The notes beneath the pieces are model-generated. The model saw only the letters and a list, made by a program, of their open reading frames with translations, was not told where the DNA came from and searched no databases. Shown piece by piece: positions 1 to 5,836 of a DNA stretch of 7,023 nt. The first letter of the stretch is position 1, and the number at the start of each line of letters is the position of its first letter. The stretch is from an uncultured Actinomycetes bacterium (GTDB lineage: Bacteria; Actinomycetota; Thermoleophilia; Miltoncostaeales; Miltoncostaeaceae), in NCBI GenBank assembly GCA_903866425.1, contig CAIPNN010000030.1:1-7023 (forward strand). Direction: 5' to 3'. Position numbers and translations under genes: made by a program.

Positions 1-597
1 ACCCGACGTGCGCTCGCTCTCGGCATACCCTGCACCCGACGCGCTCACGCCCGCGGCGTTGACACACGCGAGGGCGGCCTGCCAGTTCCCACTGCCACCG
101 AAGTTCGACACGCTCGCGCCAGCCGACCCATACGACCCCGTGGTCGTGTTGCCTGTATTCACACCGTCGTACCAGGTCTCTGCAGACAGGGACGCGCTCC
201 CTGTGCCGGTCTGCCAGCCGACGAAGGTGGCGTAGGCGTAGCTAAGCGGGTTCGTGCCGTCGATCCCCACGTCATACCACTCGGGATCATTGACGTAGGA
301 CTGCCCATCGAGGCTCCACGAGAGCCCCGGGGATCCACCGGGGGCATTGTTGGAGCAGCTGATCGCCTGGTTCTGGCTGGCGCCGCCGTTGATCTGAATC
401 CAGCCAGTCACCGACTGCATGCAGTAGGTGCCAAGTTCTCCGCTTGCACCCCAGCGGCTCTGGGCATACGCGCAGGTGCCCGAGCCGTTGTCGTCCCAGT
501 AGCTCGAGTTGGCAGAGGCGGTGCTGGCACCAATCGCAAGGGCGCCCAGTGCAAGCGGGATGGCGGCTAGTGCCGCGCGGGTACGGATCTTCGTCAT
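1..597 (-). CDS. Secreted protein of unknown family, four-Cys domain (partial, C-terminus off window)
   Basis: I do not recognise a named family. The frame is open from an ATG at 597 to the window edge, giving 199 residues and no stop, so the C-terminus is missing. Residues 1-29 form a Sec signal peptide: basic start (MTKIRTR), an Ala/Leu hydrophobic core and a cleavage site after A27-S28-A29. The mature part is rich in Gly, Ser, Asn, Trp and Tyr and has four cysteines (C42, C59, C81, C178), which could form two disulfides. Shared landmarks with the upstream neighbour include NGS-TCAYA, YCMQSVTGWIQI, ISCSNN, SLDGQSY, GWQTG, TGSYG and ACVNAAG, so the two are tandem paralogs. Its SD (TAAGGAG) overlaps the stop codon of that neighbour, implying one transcript. 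There is no sortase motif, transmembrane segment or catalytic motif in the visible part. An extracellular beta-rich structural or binding role is only a guess. That it is a real secreted protein is well supported. Confidence 0.85.
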   Translation of the reverse strand, partial: MTKIRTRAALAAIPLALGALAIGASTASANSSYWDDNGSGTCAYAQSRWGASGELGTYCMQSVTGWIQINGGASQNQAISCSNNAPGGSPGLSWSLDGQSYVNDPEWYDVGIDGTNPLSYAYATFVGWQTGTGSASLSAETWYDGVNTGNTTTGSYGSAGASVSNFGGSGNWQAALACVNAAGVSASGAGYAESERTSG

Positions 598-605
598 GAG
601 GGGTT

Positions 606-612
606 CTCCTTA
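606..612 (-). promoter_or_regulatory. Shine-Dalgarno overlapping the upstream stop codon
   Basis: On the minus strand TAAGGAG contains both the TAA stop of the first secreted paralog (610-612) and an AAGGAG SD placed 8 bases before the ATG at 597. It fixes the start of the second paralog and indicates that the two genes are co-transcribed and probably translationally coupled. Confidence 0.75.
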
Positions 613-1572
613 TGCCTTGGCGCAGCGCATCTGAAACTGCACCACGGTGGGGTGCTTTGCCCGGGTGAGGGTCATCTCAACCCTGCCCGCGTTCTTGCCC
701 TTGGGTGTCATCGTGACGTCCACCAGAGCACGGTCCTTCCACTTGGGCGACTTGCGGTTGGCCGGGAACTCCTGGACGGTGTAGGCGAGCTTGCCCTTCC
801 TCACCATGCCTGCGGGGCAGGTGCGGGTGTCGGTGCGCGTGACGTTCTTCTTCAGCGCGTACTCCCGGGCGAGCGATGCCTTGCCCTTGGCCGTGTCCAC
901 GATGTCGAGCTTCCTGTCGCGGGCGCGCGGTGCAGAGGCGTGAGCCACCTGGGTGGAGGAGCGCTCCAGCGAGCGTGCGGTGCGCTCAAACGGCGACTGC
1001 CCGGACGCGGTGGCGCCCGCGGCGTTGACGCAGGCGATGGCGGTCTGCCAGTAGCCACCTTCACTCCAGTTCGTCACCCCAGCGCCACCGGCCCCATACG
1101 ATCCGGTCGCTGTGCTGCCCGTCGAAATGCCACCGGTCCAGGCCTCACCAGAGAGGGACGCGTTCCCGCCGTTGCCGGTCTGCCAACCAATGTTGTTGTA
1201 CGGGCCGCCGGCGTCAGGGTCGCCACTGCCGCTATACGCCAGCGCGTACCACGGGCCCGCGTTGGTGTAGGACTGCCCATCGAGGCTGTATGAGAGCCCC
1301 GACGAACTGTCGTTGTTGGAGCAGCTGATCTGCTGCTGCTGGCTCGTGAGCCCACTGATCTGAATCCAGCCCGTCACCGACTGCATGCAGTACATGCCGA
1401 GTGGGGCACTTTCCTTGGATGGATCCCAGTACGCCTCGGCATACGCGCAGGTGGCGGAACCATTGTCGCCCCACTGCTGTGAGTTGGCCGAGGCGCTGGC
1501 GGCGCCAATCGCAAGGGCGCCGAGGGCGATTGGGAGTGCGATGAACGCGGAACGAAAGGCCGGAGGGCGCAT
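610..1572 (-). CDS. Secreted two-domain protein of unknown family, tandem paralog of the downstream gene
   Basis: I do not recognise a named family. The start is the ATG at 1572, preceded by AAGGA with 6-base spacing. The reading frame continues upstream into prmC, but those extra residues lack an SD and would bury the signal peptide. The protein has 320 residues. Residues 1-29 are a Sec signal peptide with cleavage after A27-S28-A29. Residues 30 to about 190 are the Gly/Ser/Asn/aromatic-rich domain with cysteines C42, C62, C84 and C181, matching the neighbour through YCMQSVTGWIQI, ISCSNN, SLDGQSY, GWQTG, TGSYG and ACVNAAG. Residues about 191-250 are a polar, Arg/Lys-rich linker. Residues 251-320 form a compact basic domain flanked by C252 and C317, with probable beta strands (ALVDVTMTP, RVEMTLTR, VVQFQMRC). 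No anchor, transmembrane segment or enzyme motif is visible, so it is probably released or bound to the envelope without a covalent anchor. Function is unknown. Confidence 0.9.
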   Translation of the reverse strand: MRPPAFRSAFIALPIALGALAIGAASASANSQQWGDNGSATCAYAEAYWDPSKESAPLGMYCMQSVTGWIQISGLTSQQQQISCSNNDSSSGLSYSLDGQSYTNAGPWYALAYSGSGDPDAGGPYNNIGWQTGNGGNASLSGEAWTGGISTGSTATGSYGAGGAGVTNWSEGGYWQTAIACVNAAGATASGQSPFERTARSLERSSTQVAHASAPRARDRKLDIVDTAKGKASLAREYALKKNVTRTDTRTCPAGMVRKGKLAYTVQEFPANRKSPKWKDRALVDVTMTPKGKNAGRVEMTLTRAKHPTVVQFQMRCAKA

Positions 1573-1605
1573 TGGCAATCCTTGAGAGGGGTAACGAACG
1601 CCGTC

Positions 1606-1634
1606 AGTAGACCATGCCGCAGGGGCGCGGGCAA
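1606..1634 (-). promoter_or_regulatory. Possible promoter for the secreted-protein pair
   Basis: The 62-base gap between prmC and the first secreted gene contains TTGCCC (1629-1634) and TCTACT (1606-1611) on the minus strand, separated by exactly 17 bases. The first keeps the TTG of a -35 box and the second matches 4 of 6 bases of TATAAT. Transcription would start near 1599 and give a short leader carrying the SD at 1579-1583. The match is weak, and read-through from prmC is an equally good explanation. I see no convincing terminator hairpin after prmC. Confidence 0.3.
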
Positions 1635-2486
1635 TCAGGTACGGCGCCCCGCAACCGCCCGCGCGATTCCCGCCAGGTCGAGTCGTGTGACGCACTCCCC
1701 GAAAGCGTTTGCCGAGAGAAGGGCCATCACGTCATCTGCCTGCCCCTGCCCCACCTCCAGAACGATCAGTCCGCCCGGATCAAGTACGCCTGCGGCCTCC
1801 GCGATGACCCGCGCGTGATCCTCCGTACCCACCGGCCCAGACACCAGGGCCTCTTCGGGTTCGTGCCGCAGCGCGGGGAACCGTTCGAGGTCCTCGGGAA
1901 CCAGATAGGGCGGGTTGCTCACCACCACGTCGAAGCGCTCGCCGGCGACCGCGGCCATGCCGTCGCTCTGCAGCAGGCGCACGCAATCGGCAAGTGCGGG
2001 GTTGGCCACCAGATTGCGCTCAGCCACCGCGAGGGCCGCGGGGCTTCGCTCCAGGCCAACCACGGTCACGTCGGGGCGCAGATCGGCCACCGAAAGCGCG
2101 ATGGCCCCTGAGCCCGTGCCCCAGTCGACGATGCGCGCGCCATGCGGAGCCATCTCAACCACGAGATCGACGATGACCTCGGTGTCGGGGCGGGGCACCA
2201 GCACGTCGGGGGTCACTTCAAGTTGCAGACGCCCAAACGCCCGCGTGCCGGTGATGTGGGCAACCGGCACCATTTCGCCGCGACGCGCGACCAGCGCGCG
2301 GCACGCGGCCAACTCATCGGGCGTGAGGGGGCGCTCGCCCTCGGTGTACAGCGCGATGCGCTCCAGGCCCAACGCGTGGCCGATGAGGATCTCGGCATCA
2401 AGCCGCGGGGTGTCCGACCCCTTGCCCTCCAGCCACGACGTCGAGCGCTGAAGCACTTCCGTAATGGTGAGCACCTCAGTTGCCAC
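1635..2486 (-). CDS. prmC: Peptide chain release factor N5-glutamine methyltransferase PrmC (HemK)
   Basis: PrmC transfers a methyl group from S-adenosylmethionine to the glutamine side chain of the GGQ motif in release factors, raising peptide-release efficiency; it acts in the cytoplasm. The 283-residue length is normal. The N-terminal release-factor-binding region (about 1-85) includes LDAEILIGHAL and PVAHITG. VLVPRPDTE (96-104 region) leads into the methyltransferase fold. The SAM-binding glycine motif is DWGTGSG (121-127), the acidic ribose contact is probably E146 and the catalytic NPPY is at 191-194. The protein ends in the usual LAGIARAV-GR pattern. The start is GTG at 2486, supported by a GAGGGG SD at 2494-2499 with 7-base spacing. 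It begins 14 bases after the stop of prfA, whose product is its substrate, so enzyme and substrate are made from one transcript. The only mild oddity is Trp in place of the common Leu in DLGTGSG. Confidence 0.97.
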   Translation of the reverse strand: MATEVLTITEVLQRSTSWLEGKGSDTPRLDAEILIGHALGLERIALYTEGERPLTPDELAACRALVARRGEMVPVAHITGTRAFGRLQLEVTPDVLVPRPDTEVIVDLVVEMAPHGARIVDWGTGSGAIALSVADLRPDVTVVGLERSPAALAVAERNLVANPALADCVRLLQSDGMAAVAGERFDVVVSNPPYLVPEDLERFPALRHEPEEALVSGPVGTEDHARVIAEAAGVLDPGGLIVLEVGQGQADDVMALLSANAFGECVTRLDLAGIARAVAGRRT

Positions 2487-2500
2487 CGAAGCGCCCCTCG

Positions 2501-3595
2501 TCAGTCGTTGCTTGCAGCGGCCAGGTCGGCTTCCTGCTGCTCGAGCAACAGGCGGCGCTCCTCGCCCTGCAGGGCATCGGTGATGGCCTGCAACTGGCCC
2601 TGCAGCACCTGCTCCTTCAGCGGGATGGTCACGCCGATGCGGTGGTCGGTCACCCGGTTCTGCGGATAGTTGTAGGTGCGCACCTTCTCGGAGCGGTCGC
2701 CGCTCCCCACGTGGGCCTGGCGGGTGCTTCTGAGCGCGGCCTCCTGCTCGGCCTGCGCCTTCTCGAGCAGACGGGCGCGCAGCACGCGCATGGCGCGCTC
2801 CTTGTTCTGAAGCTGGCTCTTCTCGTCCTGCATCGAGACCACGACCCCCGTGGGGATGTGGGTGATGCGCACGGCCGAGTCGGTGGTGTTCACGCTCTGG
2901 CCACCCGGGCCACTTGAGCGGTACACGTCAATCTTCAGGTCGTTCTGATCGATGGTCACATCAACCTCGTCGGCCTCGGGCAGCACGGCGACGGTGGCGG
3001 TTGAGGTGTGAATGCGCCCCTGGCTCTCGGTGGCCGGCACGCGCTGCACGCGGTGTACCCCGCCCTCATGCTTGAACACGCTGAACGCGCCCTCGCCCTT
3101 GACGGCGAACGTGGCTTCCTTCAGGCCACCGGCGTCGGCCTCGCTCACGTCGAGCAGCTCCACCTTGTAGCCGCGGGCGGTGGCGTAGCGCTGGTAGATG
3201 TCGAGCAGGTCACGCGCAAACAGGGCTGCCTCTTCCCCACCGGTGCCGCCACGGATCTCGACGATGACGTCGCGTGCGTCGTTGGGGTCGGGCTCCACCA
3301 TGGCGGTGCGGATGAGCGGCTCCAGCTCGTCCACCTCGGCCTCGGCTTCCTTCAGCAGCGCGCGGAAGTCTTCATCCTCGCCCTCGGCCAGCATCTCGCG
3401 GGCCTCGGCGGCGCGGCCAGAGGCGTCGCGCCAGCGCGCCGACAACTGGGCGGCCTCTTCCAGACCCGCATACCTGCGGGTGAGGTCGGCGTACCGCTTG
3501 CGATCGCTCGCGACGTCGGGATCCGACAACGCCTGCGACAGCTCGGCACGCGTGCGCTCGACCTGGGAGACCAGGCCCTCGACGCCGCCGCTCAT
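2501..3595 (-). CDS. prfA: Peptide chain release factor 1 (RF1)
   Basis: RF1 recognises UAA and UAG in the ribosomal A site and triggers hydrolysis of the peptidyl-tRNA ester. The protein has 364 residues, typical of the family. The N-terminal coiled helical region spans about 1-100. RGGTGGEEAALFA (115-127) begins the PCRF core. RVPATESQGRIHTS (185-198) contains the P-A-T codon-recognition tripeptide (187-189), which marks RF1; RF2 would have SPF. SSGPGGQSVNTTDSAVR (227-243) holds the catalytic GGQ at 231-233, whose glutamine PrmC methylates. The conserved C-terminal stretch YNYPQNRVTDHRIG (308-321) is intact. The start is the ATG at 3595, 9 bases after the rpmE stop. The bases before it contain no recognisable SD, so translation probably depends on coupling to rpmE. 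The gene ends in TGA, which RF1 itself does not read. Confidence 0.98.
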   Translation of the reverse strand: MSGGVEGLVSQVERTRAELSQALSDPDVASDRKRYADLTRRYAGLEEAAQLSARWRDASGRAAEAREMLAEGEDEDFRALLKEAEAEVDELEPLIRTAMVEPDPNDARDVIVEIRGGTGGEEAALFARDLLDIYQRYATARGYKVELLDVSEADAGGLKEATFAVKGEGAFSVFKHEGGVHRVQRVPATESQGRIHTSTATVAVLPEADEVDVTIDQNDLKIDVYRSSGPGGQSVNTTDSAVRITHIPTGVVVSMQDEKSQLQNKERAMRVLRARLLEKAQAEQEAALRSTRQAHVGSGDRSEKVRTYNYPQNRVTDHRIGVTIPLKEQVLQGQLQAITDALQGEERRLLLEQQEADLAAASND

Positions 3596-3604
3596 GTCAG
3601 TGGG

Positions 3605-3811
3605 CTACTGCTGCGCCTGCTGGCGCTTGCGGTTGAAGCGCTCCACGCGGCCACCGGTGTCCACCAGCTTCTGCTTACCGGTGTAGAAGGGGTGGCACTG
3701 CGAGCAGATCTCCACGCGGATCTCGGGGTTCGTCGACCGGGTCTTGAACTCGTTGCCGCACGTGCAGCTGACGGTTGCGACGACGTACTCGGGGTGAATC
3801 TCGGCCTTCAC
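3605..3811 (-). CDS. rpmE: 50S ribosomal protein L31 (zinc-binding form)
   Basis: L31 bridges the large and small ribosomal subunits near the central protuberance. The 68-residue product starts at GTG (3811) with VKAEIHPEY, the standard L31 N-terminus, and a GAGGG SD lies a few bases upstream with tight spacing. The frame continues further upstream, but that part has no L31 similarity. Four cysteines, C16 and C18 (CTC), C36 and C39 (CSQC), are at the zinc-ligand positions of the C+ type. The HPFYTGKQK signature (40-48) and a basic tail (RVERFNRKRQQ) complete the family pattern. It is the first gene of the rpmE-prfA-prmC group and lies behind a hairpin and a possible promoter. In many actinobacteria rpmE follows rho; here it follows etfA instead. 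Confidence 0.97.
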   Translation of the reverse strand: MKAEIHPEYVVATVSCTCGNEFKTRSTNPEIRVEICSQCHPFYTGKQKLVDTGGRVERFNRKRQQAQQ

Positions 3812-3836
3812 GTTCCCTCTCGATGCTCTCGTTGTG

Positions 3837-3857
3837 CGTGGCCCGTCCGGTGCCACG
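3837..3857 (-). promoter_or_regulatory. Leader hairpin upstream of rpmE
   Basis: On the minus strand CGTGGC and GCCACG form a perfect 6-bp stem around a 9-base loop, 25 bases before the rpmE GTG. If transcription starts near 3858-3860, this hairpin would sit at the very 5' end of the mRNA. Autoregulation of L31 synthesis through its own leader is known in Escherichia coli, so a similar role is conceivable. A 6-bp stem in GC-rich DNA can also arise by chance. Confidence 0.3.
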
Positions 3858-3865
3858 GAGGCGGC

Positions 3866-3871
3866 ATGATA
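3866..3871 (-). promoter_or_regulatory. Possible -10 element of the rpmE-prfA-prmC promoter
   Basis: TATCAT on the minus strand matches 5 of 6 bases of TATAAT and stands out in very GC-rich surroundings. It would give a start near 3858-3860 and a leader of about 48 bases before rpmE. At 17-base spacing the -35 position is GCCGGG inside the hairpin arm, which does not resemble TTGACA. The promoter would therefore have to be -10-driven or activator-dependent. Confidence 0.4.
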
Positions 3872-3872
3872 G

Positions 3873-3898
3873 CGCGGCCGGGGCGAACCCCGGCCGCG
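3873..3898 (-). terminator. GC-rich hairpin with UUCG loop after etfA
   Basis: On the minus strand an 11-bp perfect inverted repeat (arms 3873-3883 and 3888-3898, all G or C) encloses the loop TTCG, so the RNA would fold into a very stable UUCG tetraloop hairpin. It lies about 20 bases past the etfA stop. No U-tract follows; U-less terminators of this kind are common in high-GC actinobacteria. The 3' end of etfA and the start of the rpmE unit are thus probably separated here. A 10-base palindrome GGCCGCGGCC (3892-3901) overlaps one arm and could form a competing fold. Confidence 0.65.
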
Positions 3899-3903
3899 GC
3901 CAT

Positions 3904-3914
3904 CACACACACAC
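3904..3914. repeat. Short (CA)n / (TG)n tract
   Basis: An uninterrupted run of alternating C and A (11 bases) sits between the etfA stop codon and the hairpin. It lies in non-coding DNA. It is too short to be a strong slippage site, but it is unusual in this otherwise GC-rich sequence. Confidence 0.6.
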
Positions 3915-3919
3915 GATTA

Positions 3920-4894
3920 CTAGCCCTGGCGCGCCTTCACCAAGTCGGTGAGCTGGGGGAGAATCTCGAAGAGATCGCCCACAACGCCGAGGTCTGCAAA
4001 CTGGAAGATCGGCGCGTCCTCGTCCTTGTTGATCGCGATGATCACGTCGGACGTCTGCATGCCCACCTTGTGCTGCACCGCGCCCGAGATACCGCAGGCG
4101 ATGTACAGGTTGGGAGACACGGTCTTGCCGGTCTGCCCCACCTGATTCGGGTGCGGGTACCAGCCGGCGTCCACCGCGGCGCGCGAGGCACCCACAGCGG
4201 CACCGAGTGCCGAGGCCAGGGCCTCGACGGTGGCGAAGTTCTCAGGTGCGCCCAGACCGCGGCCACCAGAGACGATCATGCTGGCCTCTTCCAGACCGAT
4301 CTTGCCGGCCTCGGCGGGCTTGCGGGCCGTCACCTTGGCGGCAAGCGCGGCGTCGGAGATCTCCGGCGTCACGGTGACCACCTCAGCAGTGCCACCCGAC
4401 TCAGACGCGGGGAATGAGTTGGGGCGCACCAGCGCAATGGCCGGGCCGCTCGTCCACTCGGCGTCAACGAGATTCTGACCACCGAATGCCGGGCGGCGGG
4501 CACGGAGTGCCGAGCCGTTGGCCGTGAGGTCGATCGAGTCGCTGTTCAGGCCGGCACCGAGGCGGGCGGCAAGGGCAGCGGCGATGTCGCGGCCAAGAGC
4601 CGTGCCACCGACGAGGATGGCCGAGAAGTCGTTCTCGGCCTGCAGCTTGGCGATGACGTCGACGTGCGGGGCGGCAAGGCCAGTGCCAAGCGCCTCGTTG
4701 TCGACGACGAACACCTTCTCAGCGCCGTAGGCACCGAGGTCACCGGCGTTGCCGGAGATACCGGAGCCTGCGACCACGGCGGCCAGCGGGCCACCGAGAG
4801 CGCCGGTGAGTTCGCGGGCCTTCGAGAGGGTCTCGAGGCTGACGCGACGGAAGTTGCCGCCCGAAGTTTCGGCGACGACGAGGATGCCTGCCAT
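3920..4894 (-). CDS. etfA: Electron transfer flavoprotein alpha subunit
   Basis: EtfA carries the FAD that shuttles electrons from acyl-CoA dehydrogenases to ETF:quinone oxidoreductase; it forms a cytoplasmic heterodimer with EtfB. The protein has 324 residues, the usual size. The N-terminal ETF domain (MAGILVVAET onward, about 1-190) includes LVGGTALGRDIAAALAARL (94-112). The C-terminal FAD domain contains VSGGRGLG (208-215), VGQTGKTVSPNLYIA (252-266), the family signature GISGAVQHKVGM (268-279) continuing to IIAIN (285-289), and PIFQFADLGVVGD (295-307). The start is the ATG at 4894, with an AAGGAA SD about 9 bases upstream. It begins 30 bases after etfB, the usual order. The stop TAG is followed at once by an in-frame TAA. 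No bifurcation-specific feature is evident, so this is most likely the ordinary beta-oxidation-type ETF. Confidence 0.97.
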   Translation of the reverse strand: MAGILVVAETSGGNFRRVSLETLSKARELTGALGGPLAAVVAGSGISGNAGDLGAYGAEKVFVVDNEALGTGLAAPHVDVIAKLQAENDFSAILVGGTALGRDIAAALAARLGAGLNSDSIDLTANGSALRARRPAFGGQNLVDAEWTSGPAIALVRPNSFPASESGGTAEVVTVTPEISDAALAAKVTARKPAEAGKIGLEEASMIVSGGRGLGAPENFATVEALASALGAAVGASRAAVDAGWYPHPNQVGQTGKTVSPNLYIACGISGAVQHKVGMQTSDVIIAINKDEDAPIFQFADLGVVGDLFEILPQLTDLVKARQG

Positions 4895-4924
4895 GTGGTG
4901 GGTTCCTTTCGGTCCGAGGAGCGG

Positions 4925-5707
4925 TTAGATGAGCTTCTTCTCGACGAGGTAGTCGAAGATGACCTGGGCACCGTTGCCCTCATCCTTGACCACCTGGCCG
5001 GCGGTGCGTGCCGGGGGCGTCTCGATGCCCACGACCTTGGTCTTCGCGCCGGCCTCACCGACGTCACCGGCACCGAGGCCGATGTCGCCGAGCGACTTGA
5101 CGTCCTGCGGCTTCTTCTTGGCGCCCATGATGCCCTTGAGCGACGGGTAGCGCGGCTCGTTGATGGCCTTGGTCACGGAGACCACGGCGGGCAGCGGTGC
5201 CTCGACGGTGTCGATGCCGTCGTCGCTCTGACGCTCAACAGTGATGGATCCACCGTTGACGGCCAGGCTGTTGGCGGACGTCACCCAGGTGCGGCCACTG
5301 ACCTCACCGAGGGTGGCCGTGAGCACACCCGAACGGGCGTCGGTGCTCTCGGAGCCCAGCAGCACCAGCTCGGCGCCGGTCTCCTCGATGGCCTTGGCCA
5401 GGGCACGCGCGGTGCCCACGTAGTCAGAACCGGCCGCGGAGGCATCCGATACCAGCACGAGGCGGTCGGCACCCATGGCGAGCCCCTGACGCAGGGACTC
5501 AACGGCCTTCTCCGGACCGAGCGAGACGAGGATGACCTCGTCGGCGGTACCGGCTTCCTTGAGGCGGACCGCCTCTTCGACCGCGTACTTGTCGAATTCA
5601 TTCAGCATGCGGTCGCCCTCGTCACGGACGAGGCGGTTGGTGCTCGGGTCAATCCGCTTCTCAGCGGTTGTGTCCGGCACCTCTTTAACGCAGACGGCGA
5701 TCTTCAC
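4925..5707 (-). CDS. etfB: Electron transfer flavoprotein beta subunit
   Basis: EtfB is the partner of EtfA in the FAD-containing electron carrier of fatty acid and amino acid oxidation, and in classical ETFs it binds a structural AMP. The 260-residue protein begins MKIAVCVKEVPDT, a typical EtfB start. LLGSESTDARSGVLTATLGE (116-135) is the conserved nucleotide-binding stretch. The EtfB signature is seen in NEPRYPSLKGIMGAKKKP (around 183-200). The start codon is GTG at 5707, fixed by an AGGAG SD at 5717-5721 with 9-base spacing. The etfA gene follows after 30 bases, so the two subunits are co-transcribed. The 129-base gap upstream to the hydratase gene is the largest in the window and may hold a promoter, though I found no good -35/-10 pair there. 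Confidence 0.97.
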   Translation of the reverse strand: MKIAVCVKEVPDTTAEKRIDPSTNRLVRDEGDRMLNEFDKYAVEEAVRLKEAGTADEVILVSLGPEKAVESLRQGLAMGADRLVLVSDASAAGSDYVGTARALAKAIEETGAELVLLGSESTDARSGVLTATLGEVSGRTWVTSANSLAVNGGSITVERQSDDGIDTVEAPLPAVVSVTKAINEPRYPSLKGIMGAKKKPQDVKSLGDIGLGAGDVGEAGAKTKVVGIETPPARTAGQVVKDEGNGAQVIFDYLVEKKLI

Positions 5708-5836
5708 GAAGACGTGCTCCTGGAAGTGTTCGTTCTACCGGGGATCAACGGGCGGTGACACTACCAGCGCAATATGCGTTTGCCGCCCGTCTACCGCCCG
5801 ACTCGGAGGGGCAGGTGTCCGGCGTTGCCGGCAGGG
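5708..5836. other. Intergenic spacer between the hydratase gene and etfB
   Basis: This 129-base stretch has no plausible gene. On the minus strand it contains, in order: a short weak hairpin (CCGGC-AAC-GCCGG) just after the hydratase stop; two GGGCGG direct repeats; a small dyad CGCA-TAT-TGCG near 5770-5780; and the etfB SD. A candidate -10 (TAGAAC) lacks a matching -35. Whether etfBA has its own promoter cannot be decided by eye. Confidence 0.4.

Noticed and set aside
1..1572. The secreted pair as an insertion sequence, toxin-antitoxin or phage module
   Set aside because: There is no transposase, inverted repeat, target duplication, antitoxin-like partner or phage motif, and both proteins have ordinary Sec signals.
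1573..1695. N-terminal extension of the first secreted protein into prmC
   Set aside because: The extra 41 residues precede the signal peptide, overlap the prmC end and have no SD. The ATG at 1572 has a good AAGGA site and starts a standard Sec signal.
3812..3910. N-terminal extension of L31
   Set aside because: The frame runs through the hairpin and leader, with a non-L31, Arg/Pro/Gly-rich sequence. The GTG at 3811 begins exactly at the conserved L31 N-terminus.
3008..4417. Long plus-strand open frame (469 codons) across prfA, rpmE and etfA
   Set aside because: It is antisense to three well-supported genes, its translation has no recognisable domain, and it spans the intergenic hairpin. 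Long antisense frames are expected in GC-rich coding DNA.
4664..5758. Plus-strand open frame (364 codons) opposite etfB and etfA
   Set aside because: It mirrors the codon structure of etfBA on the other strand. It has no family-like motifs and is explained by GC-rich third positions.
5768..5784. Small dyad CGCA-TAT-TGCG as a regulator operator before etfB
   Set aside because: Four-base arms are too short to be meaningful, and no known operator consensus is matched.
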